From Candidatus Desantisiibacteriota bacterium (GTDB lineage: Bacteria > JACRDZ01), in assembly GCA_016209155.1 (NCBI GenBank), contig JACQWU010000189.1, positions 1 through 5,459 of the forward strand: a stretch of DNA of 5,459 nucleotides, given 5' to 3'. Shown piece after piece: positions 1 through 5,347 of this stretch (its first letter is position 1; every line of letters begins with the position of its first letter). The position numbers and the translations under genes were made by a program. The notes beneath the pieces were generated by a model. The model was not told the origin of the DNA. It searched no databases and saw only the letters and a list, made by a program, of their open reading frames with translations.

Positions 1-485
1 GATATTTCATTTTCAAGATTACCATGTAAATCTCTGCTTTTATGCCCTATTGTAAATGACTGTCTTGGTTTTTCATTTATATAAGTTAAACTGCTTTTAT
101 TATGAACCTTACCATACTTTGGGATGTCATCTTCACCCGGTAAATATTTTATGCTTAACCCTGAAACTGAATTATTAAAACGTGTTCTTTCAAGTTTAAA
201 ATTTGTAGAGTCTATTTTTTCATACATAGAAATTTTTGTTTTATGTGATTCATGAAATATATTTATTTCAACTCCCGGTCTTGCCGCAAGTATTGGACTT
301 ATTTCCCAATGTTTATAATCTTTATTTTCTTCGCTTTTTATATCTAATCTATCAATTTTACATACTTTTCTAATTTTAGAAGAATCCGCATCATCAATTT
401 CAATGTTAACCTGAAAACCAAAAATGTTATTTGCCGCTGATATAAATAAAACCAAACCCAAAATAAAAATACTTTTCTTACTCAT
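1..485 (-). CDS. Secreted or envelope protein of unknown function, N-terminal part (runs off left edge)
   Basis: An uninterrupted minus-strand frame runs from ATG at 485-483 to the window edge: 161 codons with no stop. AAAGGAGA (498-491) lies 6 nt upstream of the ATG, which fixes the start. The protein begins MSKKSIFILGLVLF, a typical Sec signal peptide: lysines at 3-4, a hydrophobic core at about 6-18, and probable cleavage near residues 18-23. The mature part is polar, rich in Lys, Asn, Ile and Ser, and contains short alternating stretches such as GVEINIF and GLSIKYLPG that could be beta strands. This would suit an outer-membrane or periplasmic protein, but I recognise no family. It lies on the same strand as the sigma/anti-sigma/bactofilin operon, 156 bp downstream, so read-through transcription is possible. 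No convincing promoter was found in that gap; a TTGACA at 519-514 is too close to the start to serve. The coding call is secure, the function unknown. Confidence 0.8.
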   Translation of the reverse strand, partial: MSKKSIFILGLVLFISAANNIFGFQVNIEIDDADSSKIRKVCKIDRLDIKSEENKDYKHWEISPILAARPGVEINIFHESHKTKISMYEKIDSTNFKLERTRFNNSVSGLSIKYLPGEDDIPKYGKVHNKSSLTYINEKPRQSFTIGHKSRDLHGNLENEI

Positions 486-565
486 GTTAATCTCCTTTGT
501 TAAGTTTAGGTAATGTCAAAAATTAATAATTAAACGTAATCCTTTCAGTCACGGGTAGAAATGAA

Positions 566-600
566 TGTCATTGCGAAGGGCATTATCCTAAAGCAATCTC
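566..600. repeat. Degenerate dispersed palindromic repeat (GTCATTGCGA...AAGCAATCTC type)
   Basis: The segment opens with TGTCATTGCGAAGG and closes with CCTAAAGCAATCTC. It can fold through ATTGC (570-574) with GCAAT (593-597) and AGG (577-579) with CCT (587-589). Its ends match, from memory, a short dispersed repeat seen in intergenic regions of many bacterial genomes. It lies between the bactofilin-like gene and the next minus-strand gene. It has no T-tract on the minus strand, so it is not a standard terminator. Only one copy is visible here, so its repeat status rests on recall. Confidence 0.45.
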
Positions 601-641
601 AAAATCTTTTCTCTGTGTTCATTTTTTTTCCTTTTTTCAAT

Positions 642-1964
642 TCAAGCAACAGGTTCTCTCGGCTCACCATCAACTCTTCTTAAAAAAATCGCCATATCCT
701 TAACTGTGACAAGTAAAGCCCCCATACCTGTTAGAATTATTATAAACATTGTCATAAAAGATAGAAATCCGAAGAATGGGCCAACCGCAGTCAGGTTCTT
801 GAAATAATTTAACATGAATTTAGTAACAGAAATAATGCCCAGACCGACAGCAAACCTGGCAGGGATGTTGTATCGATTTTTTAAAATAATATTCCCCAGC
901 CATATTGATACAGGAATGGCTGCCAGATAAAACACAGCCGCATAAAAAACCATTGACAATAGTCCAAATATAACAGCGGGCATAGGAGTTTTAAAAAATA
1001 CAGATAGAACAATTAAAATGATCAGCATTATTAAAGCGCCCAGAATCGAGACTATTCCTATAAATCCGATTCCCATTATTTTAAAAGGTTTACGGGCAAT
1101 CAAATCTCCTTGATATTTGAAAGTATTTGGAAGCATTTTAAACAGGAGCATGGCCAAAAGAAAATATACTGATGTTGATAACAGCAATTTTAATAGGTCA
1201 TGGGCTGTCTCCTTAGAATCCGGCAATTGTGAATGTGTTGATAAATCTTTTACTTCAATCCATTGTGAGTCTTCAACATGAACATCACTTTCAATATGCG
1301 CTTTTTTAGGCGTTTTATAAGTAAGTTTTCCGTGGATGACAGTTCCTGAAAGAACAGTAACATCAATGTCCTCCTTCCACCCATGCTTTAAATTCATTGT
1401 ATCAGGGATTCCAAGATTGATATCCACATCTCCAAAAAATTCACCGCTTAAGATAATACTTTTACCGTAAATTTTTGTATACCCTTTGACTTTGCCTTCA
1501 ATTTTAATGTATTCCGCAAAAGCAAGTATATTACCGTTAATTTGAGTATCCCTTTTGATTGTTGCATTACCGGCAAAAATATTTACATTTTTACCGATAT
1601 TGCCTCCTATGACAACATTTTCACCCCCGCATCGGATATCCCCATCCACTTTTCCGGATATATCAACATTTTTGCCGGCACAGATAATATCCCCTGAAAC
1701 TGTGCCACTGGACCTAACTGCCTTGGCCCCTGCCACAAGGTCTCCCTCAACAGTCCCGATTGATGAGACAAAACTTCCGGCTGCAAAAAGGTCTCCTTTG
1801 ATTGTACCGTCATTATTTAAATCAATGCATCCAAAAAACTGACTCTTGGGAAGTATCTCATCCTTTTTTATATTTCTCACTTCAGAAGCATTCACAACAA
1901 TACCCGTCAGCATAACAACAAGAAGCATACAAGTTACTGCTAATTTGCTCATTCTTTTTTTCAT
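642..1964 (-). CDS. Bactofilin-like (polymer-forming) beta-helix protein with signal peptide and multi-pass membrane C-terminus
   Basis: 440 aa. ATG at 1964-1962 follows AAAGGAG (1980-1974) by 9 nt, so this Met is preferred to Met5. Residues 1-26 form a signal peptide (basic MKKRMSK, hydrophobic 8-24, likely cleavage after VNA). Residues ~45-185 are bactofilin-like: Gly-Asp turns recur at 57, 74, 91 and 108, and Gly at 144, 161 and 178, a 17-residue step typical of a beta-helix coil. Residues 186-255 are a polar linker with more beta-like sequence. Residues ~257-279, 295-323, 328-361, 369-388 and 396-422 are hydrophobic and probably span the membrane; the tail is basic and polar. A signal peptide places the beta-helix outside the cytoplasm, whereas classical bactofilins are cytosolic filament formers. 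It is the last gene of the sigma/anti-sigma operon, 15 bp after the anti-sigma gene, so it is probably a target or partner of that switch. Family assignment is firm; the role in envelope shape or stress is inferred. Confidence 0.88.
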   Translation of the reverse strand: MKKRMSKLAVTCMLLVVMLTGIVVNASEVRNIKKDEILPKSQFFGCIDLNNDGTIKGDLFAAGSFVSSIGTVEGDLVAGAKAVRSSGTVSGDIICAGKNVDISGKVDGDIRCGGENVVIGGNIGKNVNIFAGNATIKRDTQINGNILAFAEYIKIEGKVKGYTKIYGKSIILSGEFFGDVDINLGIPDTMNLKHGWKEDIDVTVLSGTVIHGKLTYKTPKKAHIESDVHVEDSQWIEVKDLSTHSQLPDSKETAHDLLKLLLSTSVYFLLAMLLFKMLPNTFKYQGDLIARKPFKIMGIGFIGIVSILGALIMLIILIVLSVFFKTPMPAVIFGLLSMVFYAAVFYLAAIPVSIWLGNIILKNRYNIPARFAVGLGIISVTKFMLNYFKNLTAVGPFFGFLSFMTMFIIILTGMGALLVTVKDMAIFLRRVDGEPREPVA

Positions 1965-1979
1965 TGCTATTTACTCCTT

Positions 1980-2525
1980 TTATAAATTGTTATCCACCTT
2001 GTGGATAAACATGCTTATAGAAATAAAAACTGTAATAAAAATTATTGCAGGTCCCACGTATTGCATCATACTAGAAAGCTCATTATTACCCGATATATAT
2101 CCGCCCATTAATTTTATAACCGAGAGCACTACAAGTAAAATATCTGAAAAAAAACTCAGGCTGGGAAAAAAACCCATAAGGATTTCATAGATACTTATAT
2201 TCTCAAAATCAATAATTATAAATGCCGGCGGAATGAAAAGAATAAGCCCCATCATGACTGCAAGAATAGAGTTAGTCTTTATTTGGGAACTGTTTTTTGT
2301 ATTTTCATACCGGTCTATTTTTATCATTACATTCGCTTCGAACTCAGCTGGAATTTCAGGCTCAAAATCCTTTTCTAAAGAGCCAATGATACTTTCCAAT
2401 TGTTCAAATTGATATCTGCATTGGCTGCATTTCTCCAGATGTTTCTTGAGTACAGTGATTTCATTATCACTTGCAATCCTGTCAAAATGCTTCATCATTA
2501 GTTCCTCATATTGCTGACAATTCAT
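1980..2525 (-). CDS. Zinc-finger (ZAS) anti-sigma factor, multi-pass membrane
   Basis: 181 aa. ATG at 2525-2523 lies 9 nt after GGAG, within an AAAGGAG that overlaps the last codons and stop of the sigma gene, so the two are probably translationally coupled. The N-terminus carries the ZAS signature Cys3-x25-His29-x3-Cys33-x2-Cys36 (HLEKCSQC), the zinc-binding helix bundle that clamps ECF sigma factors. A charged linker (about 50-85) leads to hydrophobic segments at roughly 87-107, 113-143 and 156-175, ending in a short tail. Most anti-sigma factors of this class have one membrane helix and a periplasmic sensor domain. This one appears to have two or three helices and almost no periplasmic domain, so the signal may be sensed within the membrane or through a partner. 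The bactofilin-like protein encoded 15 bp downstream is an obvious candidate partner. Assignment as anti-sigma rests on the motif plus the adjacent ECF sigma gene. Confidence 0.9.
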   Translation of the reverse strand: MNCQQYEELMMKHFDRIASDNEITVLKKHLEKCSQCRYQFEQLESIIGSLEKDFEPEIPAEFEANVMIKIDRYENTKNSSQIKTNSILAVMMGLILFIPPAFIIIDFENISIYEILMGFFPSLSFFSDILLVVLSVIKLMGGYISGNNELSSMMQYVGPAIIFITVFISISMFIHKVDNNL

Positions 2526-2530
2526 ATAAG

Positions 2531-3076
2531 TTACTCCTTTCGATCAACTTGAAGTCTCTCTCTAAGCATTAATCTTGCTCTGTGTAGCCTGTTCTTTACA
2601 ATAGTCATTGGCTCATTCATAACATCAGCCATTTCTTCATAAGACAATCCGCTCTGATGAAAAAGTATCAAAGGTATTTTGTACTTTTCCGGCAATGCCT
2701 GCAGAGCATTATTGATGCTTCTGCGTTTTTCTTTTTTAATTAATAATGATTCAGGAGAATCAGAGTTACTCTGTAATTCCTTAACTTCATCAAGATGAAC
2801 AAATTTTGGCTGTTTCCTTTTCATTCTGTCAATACATAGATTAGTCGTGATTTTAACAGCCCACGTTGAAAATTTATATTCAGGATTAAATTGATCTAAA
2901 GATTTATATATCTTCAAAAAGGCCTCCTGAGCGGCATCATCAACTTCATGTATGTCCTGAACCATATTTATAACAACACTGTAAATCAATTTTTTATATC
3001 GTGTAACGATCATGGTAAAAGCCTCAGGATCACCATTTATGCATTGATTAATAATCTCGATATCTGTAGATTCCAA
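2531..3076 (-). CDS. ECF-type RNA polymerase sigma factor (sigma-70 family, RpoE-like)
   Basis: 181 aa, normal length for the group: only regions 2 and 4, with no region 1.1 or 3. Region 2 spans about 10-90, with the core-binding helix around DDAAQEAFLKIYKSLDQF (46-63) and the promoter-melting and -10 recognition segment around FSTWAVKITTNLCIDRMKRK (69-88). A variable charged linker (90-120) precedes region 4 (about 122-175), where ALPEKYKIPLILF and GLSYEEMADVM form the helix-turn-helix that reads the -35 element. The start is TTG (3076-3074): the next in-frame Met is residue 23, inside region 2, and a stop lies in frame 15 nt upstream, so no ATG start is possible. It is the first gene of the operon, 5 bp before its probable anti-sigma factor. 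The target promoters cannot be told from this window. Confidence 0.94.
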   Translation of the reverse strand: MESTDIEIINQCINGDPEAFTMIVTRYKKLIYSVVINMVQDIHEVDDAAQEAFLKIYKSLDQFNPEYKFSTWAVKITTNLCIDRMKRKQPKFVHLDEVKELQSNSDSPESLLIKKEKRRSINNALQALPEKYKIPLILFHQSGLSYEEMADVMNEPMTIVKNRLHRARLMLRERLQVDRKE

Positions 3077-3083
3077 TCTGCTT

Positions 3084-3090
3084 CTCCCTT
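3084..3090 (-). promoter_or_regulatory. Ribosome-binding site that supports the TTG start of the sigma gene
   Basis: On the minus strand AAGGGAG lies 7 nt before TTG at 3076-3074. An in-frame TAA (3091-3089) abuts it, which excludes any upstream start. The strong site with a weak start codon suggests a modest translation rate. Confidence 0.75.
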
Positions 3091-3109
3091 ATAATTCTGT
3101 CTTATATAT

Positions 3110-3138
3110 ATTATACGAATAAATTATTAAAATGTCTG
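3110..3138 (-). promoter_or_regulatory. Sigma-70-type promoter of the sigma/anti-sigma/bactofilin operon
   Basis: On the minus strand CAGACA (3138-3133, 4 of 6 matches to TTGACA) is separated by exactly 17 nt from a perfect TATAAT (3115-3110). Transcription would start near 3103, leaving a leader of about 27 nt before the TTG start. A T/A-rich stretch directly upstream (about 3142-3167) resembles an UP element. The form points to the housekeeping sigma factor; no ECF-type promoter (for example an AAC-containing -35) was recognised, so autoregulation is not evident. Confidence 0.65.
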
Positions 3139-3202
3139 ATAATTGTATATAAAAATCAAAAAAAAATTTATAATTTCATTACACTTCAGATAACAAAACG
3201 TT

Positions 3203-3223
3203 AAAATGACTGCAAGTCATTTT
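3203..3223. repeat. Perfect 9-bp inverted repeat upstream of the sigma operon
   Basis: AAAATGACT (3203-3211), a GCA loop, and AGTCATTTT (3215-3223) form a perfect palindrome, about 65 bp upstream of the operon's -35 element. A terminator is unlikely, because no recognised gene is transcribed into it from either side. An operator or protein-binding site is possible. Confidence 0.6.
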
Positions 3224-3228
3224 GTGAC

Positions 3229-3240
3229 TATATGCATATA
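3229..3240. repeat. 12-bp perfect palindrome TATATGCATATA
   Basis: The sequence reads the same on both strands and starts 5 bp after the 9-bp inverted repeat. It could be a second dimeric binding site, but a palindrome of this length in AT-rich DNA may arise by chance. Confidence 0.35.
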
Positions 3241-3624
3241 ATATATCCAAACGCTTAATTTGTCAAAGAAAATTTTATCTTTATCTGAATTTATGTAGGG
3301 CAAGCCTTCAGGCTTGCATTAAATCAGATGATTTTGGGCTGTACGCCGCTTATAAGCATTCCCGCGAATGGATATGATTAAAACAGCGGATTATATAATT
3401 GATCCTGGTCCGGTAAATTAAAAATTAAATATTAAATATCAAAATTATGGTGTCCTGCGGACATGTTTAATCGTGAAATGGTTTCATATTGAATTAAAAT
3501 ATTGCCAGATATATTTATCATAGGATATTGGATAGAAACTGGCCAGCATGAAAACTGGAATGTTAGCCAACTCGAAAAGTATAATAAAGACATGTATTTA
3601 TGTCAATTTATGCTTTTTGTTTTA
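3241..3624. other. Non-coding spacer with a cluster of short hairpins
   Basis: No credible gene lies here. The spacer holds several perfect small stem-loops: GCAAGCC/GGCTTGC with loop TTCA (3300-3317), CATTC/GAATG with loop CCGC (3357-3370), and TGTCC/GGACA with loop TGC (3451-3463). CCGCT (3346-3350) can also pair with AGCGG (3385-3389). Between them are low-complexity AT words (AAATTAAAAATTAAATATTAA, about 3415-3437). This mosaic resembles remnants of dispersed intergenic repeats. The 3502-3624 part is open in one plus frame, but its product does not look like a protein. Confidence 0.5.
3300..3317. repeat. Stem-loop, 7-bp stem GCAAGCC/GGCTTGC
   Basis: A perfect 7-bp stem with loop TTCA, preceded by TGTAGG. 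No run of T follows on either strand, so it is not a canonical intrinsic terminator. It resembles a member of a dispersed intergenic repeat family. Confidence 0.5.
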
Positions 3625-3653
3625 TTGACAAAATTAAAATTTTCCGGTATTAT
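3625..3653 (+). promoter_or_regulatory. Near-consensus sigma-70 promoter for the small membrane protein gene
   Basis: TTGACA (3625-3630, perfect) and TATTAT (3648-3653, 5 of 6) are separated by exactly 17 nt. Transcription would start near 3660, followed by AAGGAG (3679-3684) and ATG at 3690. The promoter lies inside an open frame that ends at 3690, which argues that this frame is not a gene. Confidence 0.75.
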
Positions 3654-3689
3654 ACAGAAACTATTCAATAATATGTATAAGGAGAATTA

Positions 3690-4067
3690 ATGAGTTTCTT
3701 TTATCCACTTATATTTTTATGCCCATTTATTATTTGGTTTATTTTAAGTTATTTTATTTGGCGTAAATATTTTAAAAAACATGAAAATATAATTATTGAA
3801 AGTATTGTTTTTTCACTACTTTTTGCTCCATCTGTATATCCCCTCCCAACTATTTGGTATTTTCTTGTTCCAGCGGGATTTATTCCTTTTCTTAATTTGC
3901 TTTTACCAATCAGATCAATAGATTTTTCAAGTTCAATGAATCCTAACCTTATTGCGCTTATGTTAACTGCCATCCCGATTTTATTGATTTGGAGTATTTA
4001 TTATACAATTCATTCTTTTATTTTTAAAAGATGCTCAGATCAACTTCCTCTCAAGTTAAAAGATTAA
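3690..4067 (+). CDS. Small integral membrane protein of unknown function
   Basis: 125 aa, starting at ATG 3690 with AAGGAG 5 nt upstream and a strong promoter at 3625-3653. The protein is almost wholly hydrophobic. Likely membrane segments are residues 4-24, about 37-57, 58-73 (a Pro-rich hairpin, including VPAGFIPFLNLLLP) and 87-113. Basic residues follow the first helix (WRKYFKKHEN), which by the positive-inside rule puts that loop in the cytoplasm. The tail (KRCSDQLPLKLKD) is polar. No conserved motif is recognised. It is a single-gene unit with no same-strand neighbour for about 300 bp, and no intrinsic terminator immediately follows. Very AT-rich codon use fits the surrounding DNA. Confidence 0.75.
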   Translation: MSFFYPLIFLCPFIIWFILSYFIWRKYFKKHENIIIESIVFSLLFAPSVYPLPTIWYFLVPAGFIPFLNLLLPIRSIDFSSSMNPNLIALMLTAIPILLIWSIYYTIHSFIFKRCSDQLPLKLKD

Positions 4068-4189
4068 AAGTTATAACACAAATTTATTAATTATCTACTA
4101 AATTTTATCGACAAATAAAAACAAAAGGTATAAAATAAAAGCAAATAAAAATAAATCTAAAAAAAATTTAAAATTATAACGAAGCACTA
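4068..4189. other. A-rich spacer with helically phased A-tracts
   Basis: No gene is visible. AAATAAAA occurs at 4113-4120, 4133-4140 and 4143-4150, offset by 20 and 10 bp, with more A-runs at 4123-4126 and 4159-4166. Ten-base phasing is what bends DNA intrinsically. TTATAAC occurs twice, at 4071-4077 just after the preceding stop codon and at 4174-4180 at the edge of the structured block. Confidence 0.4.
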
Positions 4190-4226
4190 CATGGGATTTT
4201 TGTCGCTGAAGCGTCAAAAACCTATG
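4190..4226. repeat. Long imperfect inverted repeat (hairpin) in a GC-rich island
   Basis: CATGGG-A-TTTTTG-T-CGC (4190-4206), loop TGAA, then GCG-T-CAAAAA-CCTATG (4211-4226). Fifteen pairs form (one G-U), with one bulged A (4196) and one T-T mismatch. Further pairing is possible outward: ACT/AGT and GAA/TTC. The element begins where the A-rich spacer ends. Its role is unknown: structured RNA, recombination site or mobile-element remnant. Confidence 0.6.
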
Positions 4227-4238
4227 AGTTTCTGGCGT

Positions 4239-4268
4239 TCGCTGTTGGCGACGGGGACGTGAGTCCCC
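4239..4268. repeat. Two adjacent hairpins: TCGC/GCGA and GGGGAC/GTCCCC
   Basis: TCGC (4239-4242)/GCGA (4248-4251) is a 4-bp stem. GGGGAC (4253-4258)/GTCCCC (4263-4268) is a perfect 6-bp stem with loop GTGA. No T-tract follows, so neither is a standard terminator. A 9-bp inverted repeat, TAAATCTAA (4152-4160)/TTAGATTTA (4285-4293), brackets this block and the long hairpin. Confidence 0.5.
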
Positions 4269-4339
4269 CGACCTAATCGGTACCTTAGATTTAGTAGAAT
4301 AAAGATAATAACATTTACTTAAACGTTGGCATTCATGCT

Positions 4340-4858
4340 ATGAACCGCATTGTAAATGAGAAACAAGGATTAAAAATGGATAGAAAAACATATCTGGAAA
4401 AAATAATTAATAAATTTGAGGATTGGTGGATTAATGACCCGGATAGTTCATATATGGATTTCTATAAGAACACTATTACAATTTCTCACTTGGCTTCCTT
4501 ATCAAATATAGACCTTGTTGATTTCTTTTATAAATTTGTAAGTAAAGGTGGACGAGTTCAATCAGGTGGATCCAGAACAAAAAACAAATTTCGAGATATG
4601 GTTTTAAAAGATATAGATAGTTTTAAGAAATTTGTATTAAAGCCATTTCAAAATAATTTTTCACTTAAGGATTGGTTCTTACAACTTGATAATTATCCAG
4701 GATTTGGAGTTGGGATAGCAACGATATTTCTTAATCGGATTGATTACAAAAAGTACCCGATTATGAATAACAAGAGCTTAAAAGCATTAAACAAGCTTGG
4801 ATTTAAAATTTCATCATCAAAAAATTGGACAAATTATGAATTGGTTAAAAAATATTAA
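4340..4858 (+). pseudogene. N-terminal fragment of a broken HNH endonuclease gene
   Basis: This frame encodes 172 residues, but Met13 (ATG 4376) is the better start: AAGGA lies 6 nt before it, and nothing comparable precedes 4340. The protein is basic and helical. Around residues 119-150, YPGFGVGIATIFL...YPIMNNKSLKALNKLGF resembles the helix-hairpin-helix 'PGxG...T/A' core of HhH DNA-binding or glycosylase-like domains. It stops at TAA 4856-4858. The same frame then continues for 31 sensible residues (4859-4951: DKLINEFSTL..., ...ALTILLWLFIKDK), so this TAA is best read as a nonsense mutation inside a longer gene. Restoring the reading frame gives a protein of about 320 aa ending in the HNH domain at 5176-5310. 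A defence role (restriction of modified or foreign DNA) is possible but not shown. Confidence 0.7.
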
Positions 4859-4926
4859 GACAAATTAATAAATGAGTTTTCAACACTTCAAAATTACTTC
4901 AAGGCAGATGCATTAACCATTTTATT

Positions 4927-5343
4927 GTGGCTGTTTATCAAGGACAAGAGTTAATATCCGGTTATTTGCAAATTGAAAATTTTGAGAACGGGTTGGAACA
5001 ACAGGAGATTGAACATAGCGTTGAGGTTGATTCAGTCAAAATAGATAAGGATGACTTGTACAATAGGATAATCGAATGCGAAAATGAAAAGACAGAGAAA
5101 ATTACAATTAATGGAAAAACCTACAAGAGGCATAATTATTTAATGGTGCAGATAAAGAAATATAGGGACTATAAATGCCAATTCTGCTCAACGACGATTC
5201 TTAAAGCAAATGGTAATTACTATATTGAAGCTTGTCATATTAAACCAAAAACCGAGGGAGGAAAAGATATTCTTGATAATATTCTAATTCTTTGTCCTAA
5301 TTGTCATAAACTTTTTGAGTATCCTCTCAAAAAATCATGGTAA
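4927..5343 (+). pseudogene. C-terminal HNH nuclease domain fragment of the same broken gene
   Basis: The frame (138 codons from GTG 4927) carries a textbook zinc-ribbon HNH: Cys84-x2-Cys87, His104 (EACHIKPKTEGG), Asn118 (LDNILIL), Cys123-x2-Cys126 and His127 (CPNCHKLFE). His104, Asn118 and His127 are the catalytic or metal-binding positions; the four Cys hold structural zinc. No ribosome-binding site precedes the GTG, and the first ~7 codons are read out of the real frame. The true frame passes from the upstream fragment near 4943-4950, where one missing base would join ...FIKDK to ELISGYLQIENF. The domain looks intact, but the product ends soon after the HNH motif (EYPLKKSW) where relatives usually continue. 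A further slip in the A6 run (5329-5334) is possible. Without the upstream part this fragment is probably not expressed. Confidence 0.75.
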
Positions 5344-5347
5344 AAAA

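Noticed and set aside
1555-1842. Plus-strand open frame of 95 codons
   Set aside because: Antisense to the periodic beta-helix part of the bactofilin-like gene; its Pro/Ser/Thr pattern mirrors that repeat.
1846-2190. Plus-strand open frame of 114 codons
   Set aside because: Spans the ends of two well-supported minus-strand genes and has no start signal.
3502-3690. Plus-strand open frame of 62 codons (TTG start) whose stop overlaps the ATG at 3690 (TAATG)
   Set aside because: No ribosome-binding site, a non-protein-like product, and the strong promoter of the next gene lies inside it. The one-base stop/start overlap hints at coupling but is not enough.
3749-3973. Minus-strand open frame of 74 codons
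   Set aside because: Antisense to the small membrane protein gene, which has a strong promoter and ribosome-binding site; this frame has neither.
4110-4270. CRISPR array
   Set aside because: The repeated words are short, AT-rich and spaced 10-20 bp; there are no long identical repeats with spacers.
4263-4293. Intrinsic terminator for the 3690-4067 gene at the GGGGAC/GTCCCC hairpin
   Set aside because: No run of T follows the stem on the plus strand, and it is about 190 bp past the stop codon.
4071-4331. A single integron attC site spanning both TTATAAC and GTTGGCA
   Set aside because: At about 260 bp it exceeds the usual attC range, and the outer boxes pair only through AAC/GTT. Only the shorter structured block is kept, as a speculative finding.
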